From positions 1 to 42,867 of the forward strand of contig DAONFA010000019.1 in NCBI GenBank assembly GCA_035403355.1: a stretch of DNA of 42,867 nt, read 5' to 3'. The DNA comes from Candidatus Cloacimonas sp. (GTDB lineage Bacteria; Cloacimonadota; Cloacimonadia; Cloacimonadales; Cloacimonadaceae). The notes beneath the pieces are model-generated. The model had not been told where the DNA came from. It worked only from the letters and a program-made list of their open reading frames with translations, and made no database searches. This document shows, piece by piece, positions 23,436 through 30,784 of this stretch; position 1 is the stretch's first letter; each line of letters starts with the position of its first letter. A program made the position numbers and the translations under genes.

Positions 23436-24517
23436 AATTTACCCCATTCACTTAAATAATTTTCATACCATTTCGGAATTATTACCGAAGCGCTTCTTTC
23501 TCTTAAAACATAATTTTGAGCCGTTTTTCCCATTACTTTTCTATATTCTGCGTTTTCTATCAATAATTTTAATGATTTGAACCAATCATTTTGTTTGGCT
23601 AAAATACCTCTAGTTTTATCAATTACTTCGCAATATTCTCCTACTTTTGAGGCGATTGTTGGAATTCCGCACATTGAATATTCATAAAATTTGATAGCGC
23701 TTTTTGACTGATTGAACTGATGATCTACAAGCGGAGCGATACCAATGTCAAGATGCAAAGATCTTAATTTTATCGGGTAATTTCTAACTTCAACCATTTC
23801 TTCAAATTCAACTCTCGGAATGTCTTTGAATAATAATCTTAAATCAGTATTCGATACAACCGGTCCTGCCTGAATTCCAAATATTACCAAAGTTGTATTT
23901 GAATAGTGTTCTTGAACATATTTTAAATCTCTAACGATTAATTTCAAATCATCATAATGAGTATTCGAACCGGCGAATCCTATTCTGATTTGGTCTTTAT
24001 ATTTAACCGGTCTATTGAATTTATATCTGAATTCCCAATTTTCAGTATCAACAGAATTAGGATTGATGATTAGATTTTTGTTCAAATATCGGTATCTTTC
24101 AGCGAGTTTTTTTGTAGAAACTGACAATGTATCGCTTTTCTTAATCCACTCTTCCATTACCTTAAATATCGGGCTATTTGGCTTGTAGGAAGCATAGCAA
24201 GGATTATTCTTAGGAACATCGTGCAAATAGTCATCAGTATCATAAATAAAAAGTTTCGGGAATTTAATTCCAGCGCTTTCCATTTGTTTGACACCTTCCT
24301 TTGATTGTTCGAATACGCCTTTAAATTCAGAACTATCATATTTTCTTTGGCAAATAATAATGTCAGACCAAACTAGATCACCTTTACCGAATTTGTCCAT
24401 AAAAAGAATTCTAGTCCTAGCTAGATCAAGCTTCGTAAGCCATTTTGAGATCATTTCAACTCTATAATGGAATACTCCGCCTTTATCGCTCGGCAAAAAT
24501 AAAATATTCAATTTCAT
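23426..24517 (-). CDS. Glycosyltransferase, GT4/GT-B type
   Basis: A 363-aa protein with a Rossmann start (MKLNILFLPSDKGGVFHYR), a second Rossmann unit (IRIGFAGSNTHYDDL), and the donor-site segment SKSAIKFYEYSMCGIPTIAS, typical of GT-B sugar transferases. The ATG at 24517 was preferred over 24538 because it overlaps the upstream stop as ATGA with AGGA upstream. With the GT2 and methyltransferase upstream it may build or modify a glycan on the virion or host surface, or act on modified DNA; the acceptor cannot be read from sequence. Confidence 0.85.
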   Translation of the reverse strand: MKLNILFLPSDKGGVFHYRVEMISKWLTKLDLARTRILFMDKFGKGDLVWSDIIICQRKYDSSEFKGVFEQSKEGVKQMESAGIKFPKLFIYDTDDYLHDVPKNNPCYASYKPNSPIFKVMEEWIKKSDTLSVSTKKLAERYRYLNKNLIINPNSVDTENWEFRYKFNRPVKYKDQIRIGFAGSNTHYDDLKLIVRDLKYVQEHYSNTTLVIFGIQAGPVVSNTDLRLLFKDIPRVEFEEMVEVRNYPIKLRSLHLDIGIAPLVDHQFNQSKSAIKFYEYSMCGIPTIASKVGEYCEVIDKTRGILAKQNDWFKSLKLLIENAEYRKVMGKTAQNYVLRERSASVIIPKWYENYLSEWGKLCQ

Positions 24518-25008
24518 TTCTTTTTTCCTAGTGCGCAAAGCGTTGGATACCCTGCGTTATCTTTAACCTCTATTATTTCGATAATTTCAAAACCTTTTAA
24601 AATAACATCTTCAAAACTGTCTTTTGTGAATCGCCAATAATCTTTCGGGTAAGCGTGATAAGGAAAGCCCAATGTGGGAGCAGAAACAAGAAAATATCCG
24701 CCATTTTTTAATATGCCGTTTATATTTCTCAAGGTTTCCCAAGGTCTGTCATCGTGTTCAAGCATTTCTAAACAAATAACCATATCAACTGACGCTCTAT
24801 TTTTTTGAGTATAAATTTTATGAGAATTTATGACTAAATCTACGCCATTGCCTGCTTGCATATCTGTGCTAAAATAATTTTTCCCATTATCAAAAATATC
24901 TCTTACGCTTCCGTTTATGTCTAATCCTCCGATTTCAACTATTTTTTCAAGATCAGGAAGGAATCTTTCATTAACACTTTTAGCCCATTCTTTAATTTGA
25001 TTTGTCAT
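24514..25008 (-). CDS. SAM-dependent methyltransferase (class I)
   Basis: A 164-aa protein with a modified motif I (IVEIGGLDINGSV), an acidic post-II residue (FSTDMQAGNGVD), and VDMVICLEMLEHDDRPWETL, the VICLEVLEH-type signature of type 11 small-molecule/glycan methyltransferases. ATG 25008 follows AGAGGA. It is sandwiched between two glycosyltransferases, as in glycan-capping or O-methyl sugar clusters. Confidence 0.85.
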   Translation of the reverse strand: MTNQIKEWAKSVNERFLPDLEKIVEIGGLDINGSVRDIFDNGKNYFSTDMQAGNGVDLVINSHKIYTQKNRASVDMVICLEMLEHDDRPWETLRNINGILKNGGYFLVSAPTLGFPYHAYPKDYWRFTKDSFEDVILKGFEIIEIIEVKDNAGYPTLCALGKKK

Positions 25009-25885
25009 TATTCCTCTTTTCATAATAATTTTTAGCCCAAAGTTGATGCATTCCGTTATCTGAATAACTTAACCAATAAGCATAACCTTCCTCTTTGGCT
25101 TTTTCGTCCTTCAAAAACGAAGCAAAATCTTTTTTATAAGTTCCCAAAAAACCATAGACATATTTCCAAAGCATATAATCAGGATCAATTTCATCGTTTC
25201 CGACTGTTCTAGCGCCGTGCATATAAAGATAGGCATATTGCAATCCGAGTTCATTTGCCTTCTGTGAAATATATGCTTCCTCTCCGCCGTATAAATGATC
25301 TTGGCTTTTTATTATTTCGTTTCTTGCGTTTCTATAAGCGACTTTGAATCCGCCAATATTTTTGAAAAAATTTGCATCAATAAATCCGAGTGGGATATTG
25401 GCTATTTTGGGATTCCAATAAACAACATCGGTCATATACTTTGCATTTTCGCCGTGCATCTCCCGCACAATCAGTTCTTCTTGTAAACGATTATCTCCGA
25501 AAAAATTTGTCCCCAAAAAAGCAATGCCGGTTTTTTTGAATAAGCTTAATATCTCATCAAAATCAATGCAATTATAAAGCATTGTGTCGTCATCGCATTT
25601 AACAAGCACCTCAACGCCTTTGTAGTTAGTGATAATATGATAAAAGCCGTAATTGAAGCCATTGTGGCAACCTAAATTCTTGCCAGGGCTTAAAACTACG
25701 ACATTTTTATTCATCATTTCCAAGTCAACTAAATATGAGATCGTTTTAATATCGGGAGAACAATTATCAACAATAAAAAGAGGGTATTTGCCGTCAATCA
25801 ATTTTAAATTTTCTTCGACTGATTTTTTAACGGATTCGTAACTGGCATAAGCCACCATTACAATACCCATTTTTAGAGTTTTCAT
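24992..25885 (-). CDS. Glycosyltransferase family 2
   Basis: A 297-aa GT-A enzyme: GIVMVAYASYESVKKSVEE at the start, LFIVDNCSPD, NLGCHNGFNYGF, and the metal-binding VLVKCDDDTM. The C-terminal HLYGGEEAYISQKANELG matches the GT2 acceptor-side (ED-type) motif. First of a run of overlapping sugar/methyl transfer genes. Confidence 0.87.
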   Translation of the reverse strand: MKTLKMGIVMVAYASYESVKKSVEENLKLIDGKYPLFIVDNCSPDIKTISYLVDLEMMNKNVVVLSPGKNLGCHNGFNYGFYHIITNYKGVEVLVKCDDDTMLYNCIDFDEILSLFKKTGIAFLGTNFFGDNRLQEELIVREMHGENAKYMTDVVYWNPKIANIPLGFIDANFFKNIGGFKVAYRNARNEIIKSQDHLYGGEEAYISQKANELGLQYAYLYMHGARTVGNDEIDPDYMLWKYVYGFLGTYKKDFASFLKDEKAKEEGYAYWLSYSDNGMHQLWAKNYYEKRNNDKSN

Positions 25886-25910
25886 TTTACCCTCTGCGAT
25901 TATTTCGCTT

Positions 25911-26525
25911 TTAATATATGTATCCTTTGATTTCGTTTGCTGTAAGAATGTGTTGTGTTATCTTTCCGACAATCCAGTTTGTATCATTAACTATCAATTT
26001 TCCGTCTTCTGTCTTTCCGAACAAAGCGCCGGCGTGATGATAATTCCTGAATATTACGATTGCTCCGATTACCGGTTCAGTTCCTTCCGGCTGAACAGTA
26101 ATTCCATAACCTAATCGCTTATTAATTCCCGTGAATTTTGTCGCATAAATTGCACAATTACTTTTTCCTTTTTCATCTCTATACGCTGTGTCTTCGCCTA
26201 TTATTTCTACTGAATTATCGTATCTTTTCGCTGGACTATCGTCTCTAGCAATGGGATCGGCTCTTCCTGAAACTGGATTATGTTCACTTTGCAAAGGTTG
26301 CTCTGCCGGTTTAACCGGATCAGCGAAAGTGAATTTACGAACTGGAGCAATAGAATAATCGCCAACAATAATATGAGATAAATTTTGTTTGTTGATTGTG
26401 ATTTCATTCTGTATACTCGGAGGCTCGTTGTCTGAATTTATTTTTTGATTGTCTTTTGTGGCTACCATAACTACCGTGACAGATACCGCTATCGCAGTTG
26501 CGACAATGCTTTTGGTAAATTTCAT
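25911..26525 (-). CDS. Membrane-anchored CHAP-like amidase/peptidase
   Basis: A 204-aa protein. Residues 6-22 are an N-terminal signal/anchor helix (SIVATAIAVSVTVVMVA), then a Pro-rich spacer. The C-terminal domain has the CHAP order Cys124 (KSNCAIYATK), His163/164 (HHAGALFG) and Asn180/183 (LIVNDTNW). CHAP domains cut peptide or amide bonds in peptidoglycan. ATG 26525 has AAAAGG 13 bases upstream; a GTG at 26540 is an alternative. It follows the structured leader and precedes the glycosyltransferase run, away from the lysis genes. Confidence 0.78.
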   Translation of the reverse strand: MKFTKSIVATAIAVSVTVVMVATKDNQKINSDNEPPSIQNEITINKQNLSHIIVGDYSIAPVRKFTFADPVKPAEQPLQSEHNPVSGRADPIARDDSPAKRYDNSVEIIGEDTAYRDEKGKSNCAIYATKFTGINKRLGYGITVQPEGTEPVIGAIVIFRNYHHAGALFGKTEDGKLIVNDTNWIVGKITQHILTANEIKGYIY

Positions 26526-26547
26526 AATGTTATTATACACCTTTTGC

Positions 26548-26629
26548 GAACTCGGGGAACGACACTAAATTGGGCGGAGGGGGAAATTACCCAACTCCTT
26601 GTCGAAGGGAGGTGTCGCTCCCTGAACTC
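26548..26629 (-). ncRNA. Three-way-junction RNA element in the CHAP gene leader
   Basis: On the minus strand, GAGTTC-A-GGGAGCGACAC (26629-26612) pairs with GTGTCGTTCCC-C-GAGTTC (26565-26548): 11 bp, one mismatch, then 6 bp. The interior holds two hairpins, CTCC-C-TT/AAGGAG (26611-26595) and TTGGG/CCCAA (26594-26570) with a C-rich loop. The stem is better paired on the minus strand because of G·U wobbles. It sits between an upstream terminator-like hairpin and the CHAP start, so it is probably a cis-regulatory RNA. Confidence 0.55.
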
Positions 26630-26631
26630 AC

Positions 26632-26660
26632 AAAAAGCCACCTTTTTGGAGTGGCTTTTT
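26632..26660 (-). terminator. Terminator hairpin within a leader (possible attenuator)
   Basis: AAAAAGCCAC (26632-26641) and GTGGCTTTTT (26651-26660) form a 10-bp stem with a 9-nt loop and T-runs in both directions. On the minus strand it lies between the promoter at 26701-26729 and the CHAP gene. Bases 26696-26688 (TTGGAGTGG on the minus strand) are an exact complement of 26654-26646 (CCACTCCAA) in the hairpin, so an alternative antiterminator pairing is possible. Confidence 0.75.
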
Positions 26661-26700
26661 TATTATAAAAAAATTATATTTTGGTTCCCACTCCAATTAC

Positions 26701-26729
26701 ATTTTAGTTTTATTTATTTTGTGTGTCAA
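26701..26729 (-). promoter_or_regulatory. Sigma70-like promoter for the CHAP/glycosyltransferase operon
   Basis: TTGACA (26729-26724), 17-bp spacer and TAAAAT (26706-26701) on the minus strand. The expected start is near 26694, about 170 nt upstream of the CHAP gene. The -35 box contains the TGA stop of the 54-aa gene upstream. It shares an AAAATAAA-rich spacer with the other early promoters. Confidence 0.75.
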
Positions 26730-26890
26730 TCCCTTTTTAGAGTTATTTCTTGAATATCGAGTTCTTTCCCCTTCGCTTTAATAATCCATTTTCCGTCTCT
26801 TAATTTATCAACAGCTTCTTTTTGATCATTAGAGTTGATTTTTATGCAATATTCTTTATGATATTTGACTTTAAAAATAAACTGTTTCAT
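26726..26890 (-). CDS. 54-aa protein, unknown
   Basis: Starts as ATGA on the preceding gene (ATG 26890). The pattern FIFKVKYHKEYCIKINSNDQKEAVDKLRDGKWIIKAKG suggests a small β-α-β unit. No cysteine pairs or membrane segment. Last gene of its transcription unit, ending inside the -35 box of the next promoter. Confidence 0.75.
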   Translation of the reverse strand: MKQFIFKVKYHKEYCIKINSNDQKEAVDKLRDGKWIIKAKGKELDIQEITLKRD

Positions 26891-27081
26891 TTTTTCCTAA
26901 AATCATCAGCGTTCGGGCAATTTATCCAATGAGGTTGATTGATATATACTTTCTCAATTTCACCGGCTTCATTTAAATTAGTCATTTCTATCACATCAAC
27001 AGGCATACATTTACCCGCTTTAGTTTTTAGAAATTTGATCGGCGCCCCGCATTTCTTACAACCATATTTAAAGTCCGTCAT
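26887..27081 (-). CDS. Small zinc-finger-like protein
   Basis: A 64-aa protein with CKKCGAPI at residues 8-15, KCMPVDV in the middle and a late Cys (HWINCPNADDF), consistent with one zinc site. ATG 27081 was chosen because it overlaps the methyltransferase stop as TAATG and follows AAAGGA. Function unknown; many phages carry a related short protein near replication genes. Confidence 0.75.
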   Translation of the reverse strand: MTDFKYGCKKCGAPIKFLKTKAGKCMPVDVIEMTNLNEAGEIEKVYINQPHWINCPNADDFRKK

Positions 27082-27590
27082 TATAAATATCCTTTCAAAA
27101 TTACCAAGACAATGGGAACATCTTCCGCCCATTCTTCTATATCGAATCCTTCAAAATCGTGCTTAGACCAAGTGGAAATATGAGATTCGGAAGCGTGTCC
27201 ACCGACAGCGCCTTGGATAAATCTAATCGGATATTTAATAATGAGCCATTTGCACCGGTAAATCATATAATTTATGAAGTCAATCCCTTGCGATTTTGGC
27301 ATATGCTCAATGACATCTCCCATTATGCAAATATCGGTTTTAAAATCGGCATTCCTGATCAATTTGTGGGCATCAAAATCGTAAATTGAATCATACACAT
27401 TATTCAAAGAAAATTCTTCAATATAACTTTCGTCTTTCTCTATCCCTACAAGCTTACAATCTGGTCTTGATTCTTTAACCATTCTGCCATATTTGCCCGA
27501 ACCGCAACTAATATCAATAACCTTTTCAAATTCTATCTTTCTCAAAAAATCTTTCACATTATTATCAAGCGCCATTGATGAACCAGCCAT
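27081..27590 (-). CDS. SAM-dependent methyltransferase (class I)
   Basis: A 169-aa protein with motif I VIDISCGSGKYGR, the acidic GIEKDES (motif II), a DICIMGDVIEHM motif IV region and a C-terminal part with HISTWSKHDFEGF. It is of the small-molecule/protein type (type 11/12), not a DNA methyltransferase by motif order. Starts as TAATG with the dockerin-like gene. The substrate is unknown; similarity of setting to the 24.5-kb methyltransferase suggests sugar or surface modification. Confidence 0.83.
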   Translation of the reverse strand: MAGSSMALDNNVKDFLRKIEFEKVIDISCGSGKYGRMVKESRPDCKLVGIEKDESYIEEFSLNNVYDSIYDFDAHKLIRNADFKTDICIMGDVIEHMPKSQGIDFINYMIYRCKWLIIKYPIRFIQGAVGGHASESHISTWSKHDFEGFDIEEWAEDVPIVLVILKGYL

Positions 27591-28099
27591 TATTTACCGC
27601 CTTCCCAATGGTCAGCCATTATGGACAGATCAGTTATTTCAACTTTTCCGTCAAGATTAAGATCGCCTCTTTGTGCCATTTTTAATTCGTGTTCTGAAAC
27701 GAAATAAAATATTGTTATCATCACTACCCAAACAAAGAACATAAATTTTAGTATCTTGTCTTTACAAAGCAAGCCGGTAAACTTTCCAAAATTTTCTTTT
27801 AATTCTTCAACCGCTTGGCTGGTTGTTTGTTTTTGACTGATGAATTGCTTCAAGAATTGACGATACGGTTTGTCAATCTCGCCCCGCTTATTCATTGGCA
27901 AAAAATGATATTTGTTTCTCGTGGGATAAATATCCAAAATCCCGTTAATTCTGAACTGATACGGTGTCAACTCCTTCACATCGTAACCATACTTCGACAA
28001 AGCAATTATTTGCTCTGTTCTACTGTCCCGTGCTTGTGCCTTTGAAAAACGATTGTGATCGTTCATCATTCTAAAATTTTCGACTTGTTCCGAGGGCAT
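27590..28099 (-). CDS. Membrane protein with one dockerin-like repeat
   Basis: A 169-aa protein. Residues 1-75 contain a small domain with YQFRINGILDIYPTRNKYHFL found in other phage proteins. A transmembrane helix lies at about 117-134. Residues 144-166 (RGDLNLDGKVEITDLSIMAD) match one EF-hand-like dockerin type I repeat, whose Asp/Asn positions bind calcium. Cellulosomal dockerins have two repeats, so half a dockerin after a membrane helix is odd. Start at 28099 behind AGGAG. Confidence 0.75.
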   Translation of the reverse strand: MPSEQVENFRMMNDHNRFSKAQARDSRTEQIIALSKYGYDVKELTPYQFRINGILDIYPTRNKYHFLPMNKRGEIDKPYRQFLKQFISQKQTTSQAVEELKENFGKFTGLLCKDKILKFMFFVWVVMITIFYFVSEHELKMAQRGDLNLDGKVEITDLSIMADHWEGGK

Positions 28100-28413
28100 A
28101 CCTCTCCTTTTTTTAGTTTATATTTTTTATAAAGATCATTGACTGCCGATATCAGCTCAAACTTAAATTTTTTTATGATTTTTTCAGTTGCTATCATACC
28201 TTCTTTGACTAGTATCGCTATCATTTCTTGATCAGATTTCATCTCAAATCTTTGTTTTGGATAAACCAAATCTCCGTTTTCATACAAAGCCACTAAAGCA
28301 TCTCCGAATATTTGAAGTTCAATGCAAATTTCAAGTTCATTTTCCTTGTAAGAAAGATAAGGTATTCCTTCCAATTTAATTGTTTCAAAATCTCCGAAGT
28401 TAATAAATTTCAT
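28066..28413 (-). CDS. 115-aa protein, unknown
   Basis: Mixed α/β with an acidic β-rich first half (IPYLSYKENELEICIELQIFG) and a basic helical second half (TEKIIKKFKFELISAVNDLYKKYK). Overlaps both neighbours in the early operon. No motif recognised. Confidence 0.75.
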   Translation of the reverse strand: MKFINFGDFETIKLEGIPYLSYKENELEICIELQIFGDALVALYENGDLVYPKQRFEMKSDQEMIAILVKEGMIATEKIIKKFKFELISAVNDLYKKYKLKKGEVCPRNKSKILE

Positions 28414-28805
28414 AGTGAACCGCCAATATTAAATAACTTACTTTGAGTAGCTTTTTGATTGGCTTTAACACCGGCTTCGTAATTGGCTTTAGTCCAATAT
28501 CCCATCGCTTTAAGCCATTCTTCTTCATTCATTCCACGCTGTAACGCTATTTTTAAATCAGTCGGAAGAAAGCGGGGTTTGATAGGGTCATTCTGAATTT
28601 TAGCCCGAATTCTTTTGATATTATCTTCTCTTGGTAATTCATACAGATCAGAAACTCTTATCATTCCGCTACCGATTATTTTGCTGTTATAAAAGCACTT
28701 CCAAATCTGAATCATCAAAGTAATGTCGCTGTTGCGTGTTTCTTCGTAATTTTCTAAAGTCCATTCGACTTGGTCTTTTAGATTTTTTATTGATTGATAG
28801 TTCAT
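28410..28805 (-). CDS. 131-aa early protein, possibly DNA-binding
   Basis: A helical protein with LYELPREDNIKRIRAKIQND and PTDLKIALQRGMNEEEWLKAMGY. The first of these segments is a recurring pattern in phage early proteins of unknown role. It is the first gene downstream of the 283-nt structured region and starts behind GAGGCGG. Function not assigned. Confidence 0.75.
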   Translation of the reverse strand: MNYQSIKNLKDQVEWTLENYEETRNSDITLMIQIWKCFYNSKIIGSGMIRVSDLYELPREDNIKRIRAKIQNDPIKPRFLPTDLKIALQRGMNEEEWLKAMGYWTKANYEAGVKANQKATQSKLFNIGGSL

Positions 28806-28831
28806 ATCCGCCTCGCTTTTTTTTAATAACC

Positions 28832-28939
28832 TGACCGAGGAAGGAGAATTTTTTGGAGGGTAAATTGCAATTGGTGGTAGCGTTTCGACCTTCCCCTTGT
28901 TCTCCTATCGGTAAATTGTGATGAGGTTTCCCTCGGTCA
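28832..28939 (-). ncRNA. Folded intergenic element B
   Basis: TGACCGAGG (28832-28840) pairs perfectly with CCTCGGTCA (28931-28939). Just inside, AGGAGAA (28842-28848) pairs with TTCTCCT (28900-28906). The loops contain two copies of GGTAAATTG (28859-28867, 28910-28918). Stems are equally paired on both strands, so orientation is set only by the flanking genes. It ends about 27 nt before the next gene, which fits a leader or processed RNA. Confidence 0.5.
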
Positions 28940-28955
28940 AATTATTATGTGAGCC

Positions 28956-29061
28956 GGAAGGGATAGAAGCAGAGTGTCGAGGAGAGGCATCCGGTTCGAA
29001 CGGACATTAGCGTGCCAATTTCGCTTACCTCTCCCCGACATTCCGCCACTATCCTTCTTCC
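28956..29061 (-). ncRNA. tRNA-elbow-like RNA without an anticodon arm (element A)
   Basis: Minus strand: a 7-bp acceptor-like stem (GGAGAGG/CCTCTCC) extends by a G·U and five more pairs (TGTCG/CGACA). It encloses TA, a D-arm-like hairpin (AGCG, 9-nt loop with TTGGC, CGCT), three bases, and a T-arm-like hairpin (GTCCG, loop TTCGAAC, CGGAT). An outer 11-bp stem (GGAAG/GGATAG with CTATCC/CTTCC) closes the whole. The G·U occurs only on the minus strand. No anticodon arm and no CCA end are present, so it is not a translating tRNA. Confidence 0.6.
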
Positions 29062-29088
29062 TTTTTATGGCTCTAATATTTCAACGCC

Positions 29089-29343
29089 TTATGGCTTGTT
29101 GACTAATTTTAATTTCTCTGTCGTTTCAAGAATAGCTTTTGCTATCAATTCCAATTCATCAATGCTGAAAATATTGAAATGTTGATTGAATAATGGAATT
29201 ACTTCCTGATTTGTTTCATCTCCACCAAACATAACCGATATCCCTGAATTATAGAGTGTAAATTCTTCGCCATATTCATTTTTGAATTTGCTTTTTGCTA
29301 TTGTAGGTTCTGGAAATTTTTTCTCGAATTCTTTTATTTTCAT
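29089..29343 (-). CDS. 84-aa protein, unknown
   Basis: ATG 29343 was chosen because AAGGA lies just after the upstream stop; the longer frame from 29376 lacks a site. β-rich middle (EFTLYNSGISVMFGGDE) and a helical end (IDELELIAKAILETTEKL). Follows the RecB-like nuclease gene. No family recognised. Confidence 0.75.
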   Translation of the reverse strand: MKIKEFEKKFPEPTIAKSKFKNEYGEEFTLYNSGISVMFGGDETNQEVIPLFNQHFNIFSIDELELIAKAILETTEKLKLVNKP

Positions 29344-29350
29344 TTCATCC

Positions 29351-29968
29351 TTAATCATCGAGTAATTCGATGTCATTTAATTCTTTAAACTTTGAATACA
29401 GATCATTTTCCATTAAGTAAGCGTGCATATCACTCGCCATAGTGATTAACCATTCTTTCGCCATCATATTTGTTTTGTTGGTGATCCAAACAACCGATAC
29501 TTCCGTTTCCTTCGTGTATTGATTGTAATGAATGATGCGAACCTTCTTAATTGGAAACCCCTTGACGTGCATTAAATACCCGTAAAGTATCCCCTGCCAA
29601 CCTCTAGCGTATCCGCTACTTGATGCAACTCCGGTCTTGAATTCTTGTATTACCAAATCACCCATATCAACGCAATCAGGCACAAATACTACTTCCATAA
29701 ATTCTGCAAACTCTGAAATTTCTTTTCCGTCAATGACTATCTTTTCTTCGCACATTGCATTCTTAAGTTGATTTCCTCCCAGCTCATCGGGAAGTTTTCC
29801 GGTTCTTTCAATATGCTTCTGCCAAAGTTCGTGATATTCCTTGCCTATTATCCATTCCTTCGGGATAAATGTATCAATCTTGAAATAAGATTTGATCGCA
29901 TCGTCTATTTTCTTTTGATACCAAAGGTTGCAAACAGTAAATGAAGCCCTAAATTTATTCTGCGTCAT
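29351..29968 (-). CDS. RecB/Cas4-like PD-(D/E)xK exonuclease
   Basis: A 205-aa protein with the nuclease order His46 (GKEYHELW), Asp98 (VPDCVDMG), Glu109-x-Lys111 (LVIQEFKTG) and Gln125 with Tyr129 (WQGILYGYL). Located with a RecT-family annealing protein, it most likely supplies the 5'-3' exonuclease for recombination or replication ends. Starts 14 bases inside the end of the preceding gene. Confidence 0.85.
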   Translation of the reverse strand: MTQNKFRASFTVCNLWYQKKIDDAIKSYFKIDTFIPKEWIIGKEYHELWQKHIERTGKLPDELGGNQLKNAMCEEKIVIDGKEISEFAEFMEVVFVPDCVDMGDLVIQEFKTGVASSSGYARGWQGILYGYLMHVKGFPIKKVRIIHYNQYTKETEVSVVWITNKTNMMAKEWLITMASDMHAYLMENDLYSKFKELNDIELLDD

Positions 29969-30722
29969 CTTCTACCTCTACTTCCTCGCCGGATTCGAGT
30001 TTCCTTTCCAGCGCTTCGGCATCTTTTTTTAGTTTGAATGTTAATCCTTTTTTCCTATTGGCATTGAACATTAAACCTGACGGCAATTCGGCGTGATCTT
30101 TGACATATTCATCAATGGCTTTCGAATCAGGAACGATTGCAATTTTTACCAATCCGAGGGCGTTCAATTCTTTCATTGCTAATTTATAATCGTCAGCCGA
30201 CAAACTTTCCGTGTCCAAAGCGTATTTTTTACCACTTTCAGAGAGATAGCAAGTAATATTATCAGAAGTAATTGATTTAAATAGTGGCTCTACTTCAAGC
30301 GCTTTTTCTTTCAAAATTTCTTTTAATATTTTCTTGGCTTCTTTAACACGCTTTTCGTGGTAAATCAATTTTTGCAAAAACTTTTCCAATTCGGGGTGAA
30401 AGAATATCCCGTCAGCCCGCTTTATAATCGCTTCAAGATTGTAAAGAGATAGAGTCAACACCGATTCGTTTTTTTCAATTCTACTATAAACTTCGCTTTC
30501 TGCTACATTGGCTTTCAGTGAACCAGATTTTAATTGAACTAATTTTTGCGCAATTTTTGCATCAATCAATTTAATTTCGTTCGGGTCTTTCACATTCAAC
30601 CGGCTACAAATGAAAGGATTAGCCAATTTCTGCCGATATTTTAAATCAATGAATTCCTGTTCGTCCGGCGCCAATTGCTCGACAAGCGATTGGTCATTGA
30701 TTAGTTGATTAAATTCTGTCAT
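29955..30722 (-). CDS. Recombination-operon helical protein, unknown
   Basis: A 255-aa protein. A helical coiled middle (EKFLQKLIYHEKRVKEAKKILKE begins near residue 112) is followed by a small α/β part and a Glu-rich acidic tail. It lies between the coiled-coil protein and the nuclease, so it may assist strand annealing or resection. Start ATG 30722 follows GGAGGCGG and a strong promoter. No motif gives a definite family. Confidence 0.75.
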   Translation of the reverse strand: MTEFNQLINDQSLVEQLAPDEQEFIDLKYRQKLANPFICSRLNVKDPNEIKLIDAKIAQKLVQLKSGSLKANVAESEVYSRIEKNESVLTLSLYNLEAIIKRADGIFFHPELEKFLQKLIYHEKRVKEAKKILKEILKEKALEVEPLFKSITSDNITCYLSESGKKYALDTESLSADDYKLAMKELNALGLVKIAIVPDSKAIDEYVKDHAELPSGLMFNANRKKGLTFKLKKDAEALERKLESGEEVEVEDDAE

Positions 30723-30751
30723 AGTTCCGCCTCCATTAATAATACGATTTA

Positions 30752-30781
30752 ATTCTATTTTATTTTGATTTATTTTGTCAA
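30752..30781 (-). promoter_or_regulatory. Sigma70-like early promoter
   Basis: TTGACA (30781-30776), 18-bp spacer and TAGAAT (30757-30752) on the minus strand. The spacer starts with the same AAATAAATCAAAATAAA as the promoter at 35846-35875. It directly precedes the 255-aa gene and nuclease. Confidence 0.75.
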
Positions 30782-30784
30782 ATG

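Noticed and set aside
26532..26537. Promoter at TATAAT just before the CHAP gene
   Set aside because: No -35-like hexamer at 16-18 bp, and initiation there would leave almost no leader for the ATG at 26525.
28981..29034. Ordinary tRNA gene
   Set aside because: Acceptor, D- and T-like arms are present but there is no anticodon arm and no room for one, so it was recorded as a tRNA-like RNA instead.
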